From the NCBI RefSeq assembly GCF_018687715.1, contig NC_056752.1:6192501-6256500 (forward strand): 64,000 nucleotides of DNA. The letters run 5' to 3'. The position numbers and the translations under genes are program-made. The DNA comes from Carya illinoinensis. Lineage: Eukaryota; Streptophyta; Magnoliopsida; Fagales; Juglandaceae. Shown piece by piece: positions 1 through 11,921 of the stretch. Position 1 is the stretch's first letter; the number at the start of each line of letters is the position of its first letter. The notes under the pieces were generated by a model that did no database searches, was not told where the DNA came from, and was given only the letters and a program-made list of their open reading frames with translations.

Positions 1-606
1 TTGTTAAGGGAAGTGTTGGTATTACATCAGTGATTACAGCAATAATAATGCCACAAGTATGAGCAAATTGCCAAGAAAGAGCTATGATTTGATTCATGTG
101 AGTTTCTCTTTTAATGTTCTTTTCACTAAGTATTTTCTCAGTTTGATTTAATTTTCCATATCCAGTTCTTTCTTAACTCTCACCCTGTGGCCTATCATTA
201 CAACCTTAATAAAGACCTTTTGATCTTTGATTTTGGTGTTGACTACATTAGTGGAGAGGATTTCTGAAAATTGGACTTATGGGGTTAAGTTTTAAGAGAA
301 TTCTTCTGATTTTGGTTGTTCTACTTTTATCTGAGTTTACAGGTGGTTTGAGGTTAAATTGACTATATCACACACACACTCAAGGTCTTAGCTTTAGGTT
401 GAAGTAAACGCCTAACTCTTGCTTGACAAATTGTAAAATTTTTTATTGATTTTTTTGCTATCTTTGATGTTAAAAGAGTAAGATACTAGAGATGAAATCT
501 AAATTCATAAAAGCTTGGTGAGTGATGATACTTCTCTTGGGGGTCGAGTTGATATTGCCTAAACTATCATTTGTTTTTCTTTTTGTTTGAGGACAAACAA
601 AGTTGT
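1..606 (+). other. 3' internal non-coding part of a gypsy LTR retrotransposon
   Basis: This stretch lies directly upstream of a polypurine tract and an LTR and has no open frame of note. It ends in the phrase GAGGACAAACAAAG followed by a G-run. That combination is familiar from the 3' untranslated part of plant Ty3/gypsy elements of the Tat/Athila type. The coding part of the element would lie to the left of the window. Assignment to this superfamily is from pattern memory and was not checked by a search. Confidence 0.5.
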
Positions 607-621
607 AAGTTTGGGGGTATT
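607..621 (+). other. Polypurine tract of the gypsy element
   Basis: AAGTTTGGGGGTAT sits immediately before the TG that opens the LTR at 622. In this group of elements such a G-rich tract is the plus-strand primer during reverse transcription. Its position next to the LTR start supports both calls. Confidence 0.6.
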
Positions 622-662
622 TGATGACTTGCAAAATTTCATATTGCAGATTTTACAAGTTC

Positions 663-867
663 GCTCGAGCGGAGGCTTTTGGCCGCTCGAGCGAATTCAG
701 GCAGATTCAAACGCTCGACTGCCGCTCGACAGGGAGCTCGAGCGGGTTGCTGAAAAACGAAGATCGCTCGAGCAGAGACATTGGACGCTCGAGCGAAATC
801 AGGCAGAGTCGAACGCTCGACGCGCGCTCGACACCCCGCTCGAGCGAACATCGTATTTTGACAGATT
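663..867 (+). repeat. Two 102-103 bp units, each with three GCTCGAGC palindromes
   Basis: The palindrome GCTCGAGC occurs at 663, 685, 736, 766, 787 and 838. The first three recur as the last three at an offset of 102-103 bp, so this is a tandem duplication. Half-sites GCTCGAC are interspersed. The array lies 25-230 bp upstream of the TATA box at 891, in the U3 part of the LTR, where enhancers of retrotransposons sit. A role as protein-binding sites is inference. Confidence 0.85.
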
Positions 868-890
868 TTAGGTTTTCCGCCGTGGGACCA

Positions 891-898
891 TATAAAAG
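891..898 (+). promoter_or_regulatory. TATA box of the gypsy LTR promoter
   Basis: TATAAAAG about 270 bp into the LTR, preceded by the palindrome array. Transcription would be expected to start about 30 bp downstream, near 925. This is a sequence match only. Confidence 0.5.
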
Positions 899-1891
899 CC
901 ATTTTTCACTCTAGAGCCGCGAGTTTGGACTGGAGAACACTCTTTGGGAGAGAAAAACATAGCTAGAGGGATTCAAATCATTTGTTTTGGAGACGGAATT
1001 CCAATTTATTGCACGTACGTTGGATTCATACACGAGCACGGATGGGAGAAAAGCATTGAATCGTTCCCTTGAGCTTTTGACTACGAGTTGAGGCTGCAAG
1101 GAGGATTTTTCAGTGTTTATTTTCTTCTTCCCATCTTCTCAGAACAATTATGGTGAATTCGTTTATGTTGAATTCCATTTCTAGCATGAGCTAAATTTTC
1201 TTTATTCTAGGAAAACGATGTAACCTATTTCCGAACTATGCTTGTTGTCCATGCTAATTTAATGCAATTCTCTCTTTGTTTATCTGATTTATTCTGAGTT
1301 TAATGCTTCTAATTAACTGGCCATTGATTAGATGATTATTAATCTTGTGATTTGCTATCGAAAGAGGGAATCATAGGGTAGATCTTGGATATTTCAGCAT
1401 AGGTAAGTATAGAGATCGAAAGACTTGTATGAACCTGTGTAGTAATTAAATCATTGGTCTTATTGCGTTCTTGATTATTTAATTTGCATACTCTTGTGTG
1501 AATTGATAAACTAGAATCACTTCCAATTGACTATCGAAAGAGGCTTTTGGATGAATTAGAGATTTGCTAATAGACAAAAGAGGTTTAAGTTAAATTAGCT
1601 GGATGAGAAAAGCATAGTGAAGAATTATGGTGAAATCGATTTCCTAGAAGTTTTCTTCCCTATTGAATTTGATCTTTGAAAGTCAGTTTTATTTTCTTTA
1701 CTTATTTCTCTTTGAGTTGATCTAGTTTTATTTGCAACTACAAAAACCTTAGCGATTCCTCTAGATAAAATTGAGGTTAGTATAATTTTGGTATTTGGCA
1801 AGAGTAAGGTACCAATCCCTGAGGACGATACTCTTCTTACCACTTTATTATAAAACTACGATACTGTGCACTTGCAGTTTTGCACCGGTCA

Positions 1892-3595
1892 GTAACACCG
1901 CGTACGGTGGCTGTCCACCACGTAAAGTGGTAGTTTGGGCTTGAGAAAAGCTAGGTGTGGCTTTGGAAGGACCATGGTGGCCTCGTGGTGGTCGAAGGTG
2001 GCGAAGCACGGCGGCATCATGCCGTGAACAGTGAATCCGAATGGTGGGTGTTTGCTTGAGGTGGTAGAAGACCATAGAACTTCATGGCAAGCTAGGGAAA
2101 GGTAGAGGAACATGTGGTAGAGCTGTGGTGGCGAGGTGGTGGCCATACGGTGGCTCACGGCGGCGGATCGGTCGTTTGAAGCCATTTTCGGCCTTGGAGA
2201 GTGAGGGAGAGTGAGAGCTCTACATAGCTTCGTTGGCCATGAAATTTCTTGGGGAAGTTCGTGGTGATGAGAGGAACAAGGTGGTAGTGGTCAAACACCA
2301 TGGGTAGCCGTGTACGGTGGTGCACGGCGGTGCAACCGAACGTGTGTGTGTGGAGACCCATCGGACAAAGAGTGAGAGTTAGGGAGAAAGAAGGACATGG
2401 GGAGGAAACTCTTGACATGGTGGTTCCGTTGGTGGTGCTTGGTGGCCGTTTTGGCCGTGTATGGTGGTCCAAAGAGGTGAAAAATGGTTGAAGACCCATT
2501 TCGTTGAAGGAGGAAAGAGAGAGACTCGGTGGCCGATAAAGCACACCACCGGTGCAGTGGAGGTCGCCGGTGAGGGAGGATCACGCCGGTGTGGGAGGTG
2601 AGGCACGGCGGCCGGAGGTGGCGCCGGCTGGAAGCTTGGACCGAACGGCTATGGTGGAGGAAGTTCACGTCGGGCACGAAGAGAAGGAGAGGAAAGAGAA
2701 AGAAGAAAAAAAAGAAAAAGGAAAAAAGAAAAAAAGTCAAGGAAAAAGGGTAGGGGTCTGGGTATCTATCTTCAATCCTATCCTTCGGGATCCTCAAAAT
2801 GATCTAACGATGAGTTTAAACACTGATTTGAAAACGCGTAAGTATTTTATTTAAAATAAACACTTTAATAAAACACTAAGAGAAATTAAGATAGAATATT
2901 ATTTTATAAACTAAGGTTTATAAAATAATATTTTCTTCATCATTATATAAAATGATAAAGTATCATTAATTAATCAAAGTGCATAAAACACTTAAACAAA
3001 ACACTGAGAGGAATTAAGATAGAATATTATTTTATAAACTATTTCTTCATCATTATCTAAATTGATAATGTATCATTAATCACTCAAAGAGGATAAAACC
3101 ATTTAATTTAAATAAGAGTTTTCAACGTAAAGTTAAACCTCTTAATATTTTAAAATAACTAAAATATTTAATATAAGATATTATCCACAATTATAATATT
3201 TTCAGAGCTCATTAAAATATTATAATTGTGATACATTAAAACATACTTATCTAATAATACTGAAAATATATTCTATAGATATTTTCAAAATATTTAAAAT
3301 ATTCGTAAGCATTAAAATATCTATCTTACTTTGAAATCCACAAGATAGCTTTCAGAACACGCCATCGAGATACAGTACGTAGAATAAGTTTCAATACGTA
3401 GATCGAGGCTCGTCAGATAGACTGACTCTCGACACTTAGAACGAGGCTCAGCACCTACACCGAACCCTGACACGTGGATCGAGGCTCATAAAGAAGAAGA
3501 AGAAAGGAGCGGATATTACAATAAGCTAACTTATAGAGTTTTCACGGGATTTCCAATAGAAATTCCTTAAATTAAATTTCTAGCGGGTTGTTACA
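1892..3595 (-). repeat. Probable solo chromovirus-like gypsy LTR, minus strand
   Basis: Read on the minus strand the segment opens at 3595 with TGTAACAACCCGC, a typical start of plant chromovirus (Tekay/Del type) LTRs, and closes at the left with ...GGTGTTAC. The ends therefore form the short TGTAAC...GTTACA inverted repeat expected of this group. 1900-2760 is rich in GGTGG/CGGTGG and 2830-3330 is AT-rich with internal repeats of about 130 bp. No gag or pol is adjacent, so a solo LTR is likely. The left end abuts the other gypsy LTR exactly, which would fit insertion of that element within a few bases of this LTR's edge. Long frames here are low-complexity and not genes. Confidence 0.5.
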
Positions 3596-5027
3596 CTCTC
3601 CATCTCTGATTTGGAGGAGCCTTTTTTCTTCTGTTGGATTGATAAAAGATGGCCTATCATGGAGGGTTGGAGATGGGAATGTGATAAAAATATGGAAAGA
3701 CAGATGGGTACCTTCGTCCTCTTTCCATTTACTGCAATCTCCTATGAAAATGATTCCAGCTGAGGCAACTGTTAAGTAGTTAATTAAGGAAGGCAGTGGT
3801 GAGTGGAATAAAGAGCTTATTAGAGAGATCTTCAACAAAGAAGAGGCTGAGGCCATTGGTAATATTCCTTTAAGTAAGATGAGTACAAAGGATAAAATGA
3901 GATGGGGTTGTTCTCAAAATGGCTTATTTTCTGTAAAAAGTGCATATCACCTGGAACACTCAAGGATAAGGGCTGAAAAGGGTGAATCCTCAACTATGAA
4001 TGCAGATGAGTTTGGATGGAAGTCGATATGGAAGCTGAAGGTGCAGGGTATGGTGAAACAGTTCCTGTGGAAGGCTTGCCATGACTTACTTCCAACCAAT
4101 CTGAACTTAAAAAGGAAGAAAATAGGTGAAAATAGCCTATGTCCTATCTGTGAAAAGGAAGAGGAGACCACTGCACATGCTTTATGGTGCTGTTCAGCTG
4201 CTTCAGATGTCTGGGCAGAGAATGATAGTCCAGTTCATAAGTGGGCTTGTTCTGCAGGTCACTTTATGGAGCTATGGAAGCAAATCAACAGCTGTTTGGA
4301 GGAGGATGGGGTAAGTCTTGTGGCTTGTATGATGAGAAGAATATGGTTGAGAAGGAACTCTTTTATTTTTGAGAAAAAGTTTGAGAGTCCAAAAGCTTTA
4401 ATTCTTGCTGCCATGCAGAATATTGAAGATTTTAATTCTATAAACAATTCCTTAAAACCTGATCGAGTTGACAGGAGGCTGGTTAAATGGGAGAAACCTG
4501 AGGCTATGGTCTGCAAAGTTAACTGGGATGCTGCACTGGATGTAAAAAATAAACAAGTGGGGATTGGGATCATTGTAAGGGACTCGGAGGGTGAGATTCT
4601 TGCCTGTCTGTGTTCAAGACTTTCTGTTGCTGTTAAGGCTGTAGTGGCTGAGGCATATGCACTGAGGAGAGCTTTGTTTCTCTGTTTGGAGCTGGGACTG
4701 CAGAAAGTGTTGTTGGAGGGTGATTCCCAGGTGGTAGTGAAGGAAATAAACAGTGATGCTGTTATATGGGCAGATTATGGTGTAGTAATTGAGGATGTTA
4801 GAAGGTTGTTGAAGAATAATAGGTGTTGGTCTGTAAATTTCAGTCATAGAGAGGCTAACAATGTAGCTCATTCATTAGCAAAAATGGCTCTTACTTGTGA
4901 TGAAGAAATTGTATGGATAGAGGAGGGCCCTCCATAGATTGTGAATGCTGTGTTGAGGGATAAATATTGTAATGATTGATTGTTGATAAATGAAATATAC
5001 ATGTCATGCTTTCAAAAAAAAAAAAAA
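3596..5027 (+). mobile_element. LINE (L1 type) 3' fragment, copy A
   Basis: This is the last 1.4 kb of a plant L1-type LINE: the C-terminal part of ORF2 (zinc-finger and RNase H domains), a short 3' UTR and a 14-base poly(A) at 5014-5027. The left edge is cut by the solo LTR at 3595. The right edge is confirmed by the paralogous segment at 16368, which has the sequence after the poly(A) without any LINE. Copy A's C-terminus resembles that of copy C (52.0-57.5 kb), so the two are probably the same family. Confidence 0.9.
3597..4937 (+). pseudogene. LINE ORF2 C-terminal part (zf-RVT and RNase H)
   Basis: One frame runs from the insertion edge to the stop at 4937, broken only by TAG at 3777-3779. 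The first part has the WRVGDG...IWKDRWVP block found just before the zinc-finger region of plant LINE ORF2. A zf-RVT-like segment follows (Trp-Lys-Leu then CPICEKEEETTAHALWCC around 4140-4195). The C-terminal third is an RVT_3-type RNase H with the expected blocks: VNWDAALD (catalytic Asp), VRDSEGE, an AEAYALR block with the conserved Glu, LEGDSQ with Asp, and HREANNVAHSLAK. Reverse transcriptase and endonuclease are missing. RNase H would remove the RNA template during integration, but this fragment cannot move by itself. Confidence 0.9.
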
Positions 5028-5412
5028 TAGCACGTTCAGAATCTCAACAACCAACATCCAACCTTAATACCCTGTTGGCTACCTAGAAGTGTCACTTTGA
5101 CGCTACGGCCATTTGTTAAACTTTTAGGATAATTGTGAATCAATATCGTTTCAGCAACCGACATCCAACCTTAACACCCGGTTGGCTACCTAGACGTTTA
5201 ACTTTGACACTACGGCTATTTGTTAAACTTCTAGGATATATAGTTTCAAGTATTTTGAACTTGAATAATTTGAGAGTCAAAGTTAAAAAGACATGAAATT
5301 ACTTACTTCTATAATATTTCTTATATATTAATATTGTTCAAAAAATCTATAGGATAGATGTTGTAATGCCTCCTCCATCTTTCTATTTCTATTTTACTTG
5401 TAACCGTACTTG
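5028..5412 (+). repeat. Duplicated intergenic segment, copy A
   Basis: From TAGCACG onward this matches 16368-16642 over most of its length, including the phrases CCATTTGTTAAACTTCTAGGAT and TCTATAGGATAGATGTTG. Copy A contains an internal tandem duplication (5040-5130 against 5150-5235) that copy B lacks. Copy B keeps a few bases after TAGCACG that copy A has lost. Both are in the same orientation, about 11.3 kb apart, bracketing the NBS-LRR gene. Confidence 0.85.
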
Positions 5413-5577
5413 AATTGCAACAAATACTTTCAAATATATTTTTTTTCAAATAATTATATATAGCTACCATTTGCCAGATTGAAGAGTCCTAAAGTTAATA
5501 TTCGGATTGATATCCCATCTTCCTCTTACGTCACCCTAACTTGGAGATCGATGCCCACTCTACTAGATTTTCAGTTC

Positions 5578-5781
5578 TTGTTTAGTTACACAAATGAGAG
5601 ATATGAGATTAGATAAAAATTAAAGTTAAATAAAATATTATTAAAATATAATTTTTTATTTTAAAATTTGAAAAATTTAAATTATTTATTATATTTTGTG
5701 TAAAATTTTAAAAAAATTATAATAATTATATGAATTAAAATTAGATGAGATTATTTCATCTGTATACCAATTAAACGAATG
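5578..5781. mobile_element. MITE-like element with imperfect inverted ends
   Basis: The left end has TTGTTTAGTTACACAAATGAGA and the right end, reverse-complemented, reads TCGTTTAATTGGTATACAGATGA. About 200 bp, AT-rich interior, no coding capacity. The end similarity is moderate, so boundaries are approximate. Confidence 0.45.
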
Positions 5782-6667
5782 AGTCATCATTTTCACGAGC
5801 AATAGGCTAGTCATTCATTTCAATTTATCGAGTCATCGACCATCATCTAGCACTCACTTCCAATGGGCTGGGAAAGTTTGATCCACCTTCTATCTTATGG
5901 ATCGGGCATTAATATTTTCTCGAGCCTGGTCCAATATCTCCAAAATTAACCCACCATTCTTCATGCCATCTCAAGCGCAGATAACATGCTTTGCTTCCAC
6001 ATAGAATATCTCCGGCAAATATCAAACCAATCCACATGATCCAATTCCCTCTTTAACTTTTTTTTTTCTTAATACAGACCTTCGTTTTCTAATGTACTAA
6101 TAATATTTAATTGCTAAGAAAAAATAAATTACATACACTAGTCTATCTTGATACGAGAAACAATGTCATCTAGGGCGATATCTCAATCAATTTTGTTCTG
6201 CATTCACCTGTCAAAGCCTATATATGATCAAGCATAGAATTTGTTGAAGATTGCTGTTCAAACATAGCTGCTGAATGTCGTGGTTACTACGTATCTAAAA
6301 TAAACTACGTGTCGTATCTGTTCTTCCCCTAAAAAGATTTGGACCAATTAAGAAACATGAAAACTTTAAGTTTCTTAGAGAAATAGTAAAGGACTGGAAG
6401 ATTGAATTATTTTGGCCGTTTCGGGACGTAAAGTATTAATATGTTAGAAATATATAAGATTGTTGACTACAGAGAACCGTGAAGGCAACAAACTATATTA
6501 TTGGTCCCCGAATGGTCATTAATCTAGTGGTTTCTGAAAAGCAGTAACTGTGTTACATAGATAAACATAACAGATTATAAATCTTACCAAGAACAGTGGA
6601 CTATAGATCTGTAGAATATTTCAAGGAATCCTTGACCTCCCAAGTGGTAGGGAAATTCTTGAAATTA

Positions 6668-6807
6668 ATCCTACCGGATGTGTAAGTCTTGTGTATTCCA
6701 TTTGAAAAAATAAATAAATATAAAATTCACATAAAAGAATTATTTTTTTAGTAGTGGATTTACCTTTTTTTCAAATGAAATATACGAGACTTGCACCTCT
6801 TAGGACT
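6668..6807. mobile_element. MITE-like element, 40-bp inverted ends
   Basis: The left arm contains GTAAGTCTTGTGTATTCCAT and the right arm, reverse-complemented, contains GCAAGTCTCGTATATTTCAT, both running on into TTGAAAAA. Total about 140 bp. Arms of about 40 bp with few mismatches make a foldback or MITE origin likely. Confidence 0.65.
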
Positions 6808-7292
6808 ACTGTATCTATCATTACTCAAAATAATATACAATTAGTATTTGATTGATAAATTAATAATTATTTTAATCTCAATCATATCAATAATGATATC
6901 AAGCAAGCTAGCTTAAATAAACGTCTACCAACTAAGAGCTTGATGGTCTTAACTCTTATGGCATATGACCCGGTTCTCTAAATAAAAAATCTGAGCTCGA
7001 AAACACTCACCCCTTGTATAAAAATAAATATATATATATATCTAACAAGTCATAAACAAACCAAACAAGAGAATTGAGTAAAGAAAATTATGCATATTAC
7101 ATCATGAAAAATTATACTCATCATCCCACACGCCACATCTCTTTTAATTTTTTTTTTCCCCTTTTTCTCATAACAAGTATGTGGTATATGGATTATGAGT
7201 AGAGAACAATTCAATTAATTTAGCATAAATAAAATAAAAAATTTAAAATATGTATATTGTACAGTTTGGGATGCTGAGTAGCATAATCCTAT

Positions 7293-7298
<6 letters not shown>

Positions 7299-7332
<34 letters not shown>
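7299..7332. repeat. (AT)n microsatellite
   Basis: An uninterrupted AT dinucleotide run of about 34 bp in intergenic DNA. Confidence 0.95.
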
Positions 7333-7334
<2 letters not shown>

Positions 7335-8021
7335 AATATTTGTAACAATATGGTCATATCTTAGTTGATGGATTTAAAATAAAAAGTGTTAGGGGAGATG
7401 TGTGTTCTTTTCTTTTATTCATCTACACAATTCCAATAACAACTAGATCACAAAAGGGTACATCAAACAAAACCCAAATAAATTACATAAATAATGATTT
7501 CAACGGAATAAATAATGAAAGGAAAAGTTATCCATAACAAATGAATCTTCACGTAAATAAGTAAAATTCCTGACTCCACACAAGTTGTGGTTAATTCAAC
7601 ATGCAGCACTTTATCTCTTATTCGCATTCAATATGCAGCCCTTTATCTTAACTTCAATCTATTTAATTAATTATTCAATATATTTGACTCATTCAAACCT
7701 TTTTTTATTTATTTTTGAAATAATTCAAACCTTAAGTACCATACACTTCACTTTGTTTAACGCACGACCAATGTCATGCTAAAGATCCAGCTGCTTTCCC
7801 TCAAGTCTGCACTAATGACATCATTGGATTTGCCAACAAGTGTTGTTGGGAGAAAATGAATAATTTCAAAGTTATCGTCAGTCCATTTTTTTTTTCTTGT
7901 TGTTTTAAACGATTAAAAATGTTACCACCAATAAATTTTTGTATTTAAAAAACTTCAAAAAATAAAACACACAAAAAATTATATTCAACTAGCAGTAACT
8001 TTGAGGGGGCTAAATGAGGGG

Positions 8022-8190
8022 TTAAGTAGCATCACCTCTAGAAAATTCTTTTTAGTAAGATACTTTTTTATTTTAGAGAAAATACTTTAGCTATTTTTAT
8101 TTTAAATTAGATCTAACATATCATATAAAATTATGTTAATTTATAAATTTATTTTTATATAATCTTATTTGTAGGTGTAGCACTACTCAG
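8022..8190. mobile_element. MITE-like element with short inverted ends
   Basis: The left end TAAGTAGCATCACCTCTA pairs with the right end, whose reverse complement is GAGTAGTGCTACACCTAC. The interior is AT-rich, with 170 bp in total. The ends match at about 14 of 18 positions. Confidence 0.4.
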
Positions 8191-8240
8191 ACAACAACTT
8201 TACAAGCTGCTTAGCGAAATAGAAAATGACTGGAAGATTA

Positions 8241-8530
8241 AGGCCTCGTTTAGACACTTAAAATCTTTGTAAATAGTAATTAAATTATGTATGAATAGTA
8301 ATGAAATAGTTTGAATAAAGATGTTTTATTAATTTTTATAAATGAGAGATAAAATAGTTAATAAAAATATTATAATGTTAAAATTTTATTTGGGCATAAT
8401 TTTTGTTTAAAACTTTCAAAAAGTTATATTGTTTTTTTGATATTTTTTAAAATTTAAAAAAGTTACAATAATTAAGAAGTAATGATTAAATAAAAAATTT
8501 AAAATATTTTATATTTAAGTGAGGTTTAAA
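8241..8530. mobile_element. Possible MITE remnant
   Basis: It opens with GGCCTCGTTTAGACACTTAA, a motif class (GGCC..CGTTTGG) common at plant MITE ends. The right side near 8521 gives the reverse complement TTAAACCTCACTTAAATA, a partial match. The interior is AT-rich without genes. Confidence 0.35.
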
Positions 8531-10829
8531 AAAATATATAATCTACGGATCCAAGTATGTGTTAAAACCCAAAGGAACTAAAAAATAAAAGAAAATTTTT
8601 GTTTATTATTTTCTACCCCAGACACTATATTTTTTTTATTTTATTTTATCAAATATTTAATGATGAGTATAAGAATTTAATTACTTTTAAAAAATAAGTT
8701 CAAAAGATATTTAAAAATAATTAAAATAATATATAATATATGATGCGAAAGAGAATGAGTAACAAATCTCAAAATAAAAATATCACTTAAGAGATAAGAT
8801 TGCACACTAGAAATAAATGAAATGAAAGCAGCAGACAACTGCCCCGATGTTGTCATTTCGCTGGTTTGTTCCCTTAGAACAGTTCAAGGCAATAATTGTC
8901 ATGATTGATTTTTTGGAAGACATTTTTTTATCAGCTCCGCTAGGTACAGTCGTGAAGGGTAGTCGGCATGCAATCGTTGATGCCAGTGTCACGTCAATGT
9001 TAATAAGAAATTAAAAAAAAAATTAAAGGAGAAGCCTCGCAGACGCAGTTTTGACGAAAAAAAAAATATTACAATTCTTTTAAATCCAAACTTTTTTTCA
9101 GTTTGTTTCACAAGTCACTTTCTTCCAATTCTAATTTACTTATTATGTAATCTGCAGATCTATCCCAGTCTGCAAATCCAATTTTAATTATACCAAATCC
9201 ATTTCGCAACTTTCTCTCAAATTCCAGTTTACAAATACCTTGACCAATTTGCAAACATGTACACCTTCTTTCAGTTCCAGTTTCGGCATCCATCTCTCCA
9301 AAAACTTCTTGTTTCCCATTACAAAAAAAATATAAAATATAAAAAAATATATGGCAACCATTGCAGGAAAATAAAAATATGGTTATGGAGATGGAGAGGA
9401 CATCCCATGCGCAAGTTGCAAGGTTTATACCCATTCTCCAATATCCTATTTTTTTTTTATTTTTTAGATAGTTGTGAGAGATTTGGAAATGCTCAAAAAT
9501 ATTTGAACAAAACAAAAATATATTCCTTTTCTTATCTATCTGATTTGGTGTCAGATGTGAGAGACCGAGATGAAGAAGGAGGCAGAGGTTGAAGGAGAAG
9601 GGGAGAGGGGGCCATATACAATAATTAAAGTGATGTGGGCCCACGATTGCACCACGACTGTACAGGACGATTGTATTTAGCTTTTTTCTTTTTTTATTTT
9701 GCCATTCTTTGAATTTGAGTTTTTTCAAAAGATTAATAATATATGTACAATTTTTTATAATTATATTTTAAAATAAAAATATTTATATAAAGTGATGTTA
9801 ATTTTATAAAAATACTTCTCATTTAACATATAATTATATAAAATTTATAAAAATAATTGAATGCCTTCAGTTTTCCTTTCCGAAAACGAAATTACTGGGG
9901 TGGTGTCATTCCAGTGTTTTCTCCACTAGAGAAAGTGAAAGGAACAATGGTCATAATTAACGAGCTAGCCAGCCAAAAAGTGGGTTCTTCCGTCTTCGGC
10001 ATTCCTTGGTTGTGAGTTTTTTTAAAGCAAAATTTCCGCCATGGGTGGCCGACAAAAAGCCAGGGGTGGCCTACAACAAGCAACTGGCCATCCTTTGGGA
10101 GGCCCGATCAGGACTGATGGTTGTCCAGGGCAACCCGTGAATGGGATCTATTTGAAAATTTAAAAATATTTATTTATTTATTTTTTGATAGGAAACATCA
10201 TCTTCATTAATAATAGGAAGATTACGTACATTTATCAACTCATTTGTTTTATTTTGATTTTTATGATGTAAGCAGATTTTTTTATTGTTTATCATTTAAA
10301 ACACATCTATTTCATTTTTTTCTAAAAAAACTATTAGAAATATTTTTTAAATAATTTTTTCATATTTTGATTTTATTTTTAATTTTTATTTGGATTATAT
10401 ATATTTTTTTTTGTATCTATAGAACTGAATTATATTACATTGCATATAAAAATATATTTTAAATATAAAAAATATATGGATATTATAAATTTATTGGTAA
10501 AAATGTAATATTTAAAAAGAATAAAAAATATTATTTAAATAATATGAAAAAAATATAGATAAGTTTATGTATGATATATTGTAAAAGTTATTATATAAAA
10601 TAGAAAAAATGAAATGTGATGATGTATTTTAAAAAATAAGATAAAAAAACTATTGTGAATACTCTTTTGTACTATTTTGTAATCCAATTTTCCTTTTCGT
10701 ATATTTATTTTAAAAATTTTATTGTTTTACAATTTCTACATATTGTTAATTTAAAAACTTAACTATATTAATTTAAAATTTTTTCGTATATAACTATTCT
10801 TCAACACTTAATAATTAAATCGAAAAAAA

Positions 10830-10993
10830 TGCTACTCTCACAGCTCCCGATTGGATCTCGATAAATATTTTTTTTTTACTTAAGAAAGTATTTTTAATAA
10901 TTTTATAAAGTTATAAAAAATAATAAAAAATAAAAAATCAATTTGTTTATCCTTATCGGGACCGTCTCGTGCTAGACCCTCGGTGGGGTAGCA
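10830..10993. mobile_element. Possible MITE with degraded inverted ends
   Basis: The left end GCTACTCTCACAGCTCCCGA and the reverse complement of the right end, which starts GCTACCCCACCGAGGG and includes TCCCGATAA, share the outer five bases and an inner CCCGAT block. The middle is a homopolymer-rich AT core. Confidence 0.35.
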
Positions 10994-11460
10994 GTACTAC
11001 TCTAAAATTGGATTCTTTAAATAAAAAAGACGGGTTTGATAATTTGATTGGATTCTTCGTAGAGGAAAAATTAAAACGCGTTTGATTGGATTCCACTGCG
11101 TAAAAGGACAAAATAAATAAATAAATAAATATATAACTTTTAAAACGCGTTTTTACTTTTCTTCTGCAGCTCTTTGGATTTTGAGTCTCTTCCAAAGCGA
11201 CATTCTGAGATGGGGTCATCCCCGTACTAGTTTCTCAACTAGAAAAATTGAAAGCAATAATTGTCATTTTTAATCAGAAGCTGCGAAAACCGAGTGTTCT
11301 TGATCAGCAGTTCTTTGGCTGTGAGTTTTTTCAAAATTGATAAAAAATACATGATATACACGCAGACAAAATTGTGACATCATGATAAAATTCTATTAAA
11401 CTTGATGAAATCCGCAGGGAAATTAGTGCACAGACTACACTAATAATTACAATTTCAAAA

Positions 11461-11650
11461 ATGCTAAAGCCACATACGAGGATTCCGACTGAGGATCCGA
11501 GAGTGGTATTTTATTTTATTTTTTACTAGGCGATTAAGATAATATTTTTTATAATAATATTATGAAAACATATTAAAAAGTATTAAAAAAATACATAAAA
11601 AAAATAATAATAATTTTACACAGTCCGAATCCCATGTGCGGCTGTAGAGT
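11461..11650. mobile_element. MITE-like element with inverted ends
   Basis: The left arm AAGCCACATACGAGGATTCC and the reverse complement of the right arm CAGCCGCACATGGGATTCGG align over about 25 bp and continue into GACTG on both sides. About 190 bp, with an AT-rich core. Confidence 0.55.
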
Positions 11651-11921
11651 CCCTCTTTACAATTTACCTTGACTCAATCGTTGCAACCCTATCACTATGA
11701 TCCCGAACAAAAAGTGCGGAAAAAGACGCAATATTTATTGCTAGCAACACAGACAATTTAGTTGCTTTTATCACTCATGTTTGGCCTATTCATTCATTCT
11801 TTAAAGAACGAGTTTGTGGAAAGTAATAGGATGACCCATCTAGCAAGGCAAGTTTTCTCGTCCCAAAGTGAAAGCCCTGACGTTTGTTTCATATACACAT
11901 CTTGAAAATAATAAGGAAAAT

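Larger units (their letters stand above)
622..1891 (+). repeat. 3' LTR of a Ty3/gypsy retrotransposon (about 1.27 kb)
   Basis: It begins with TGATGACTTGC straight after the polypurine tract and ends GCACCGGTCA at 1891, so it has TG...CA termini. A TATA box (TATAAAAG) at 891 fits an LTR promoter. The 3' part holds the phrase CTGAGGACGATACTC near 1820, which I recognise from the U5 side of many plant gypsy LTRs. The left LTR is outside the window, so the target duplication cannot be checked. The 5 bp after the LTR are GTAAC. Confidence 0.7.

Noticed and set aside
1848..2854. Several overlapping open frames on both strands
   Set aside because: They follow the GGTGG-rich and poly-purine composition of the putative solo LTR, have no domain, and are open in several frames at once.
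9108..9728. 206-codon minus-strand frame
   Set aside because: Lys/Phe/Ile-rich, no recognisable motif, no splice or promoter context; typical chance frame in AT-rich DNA.
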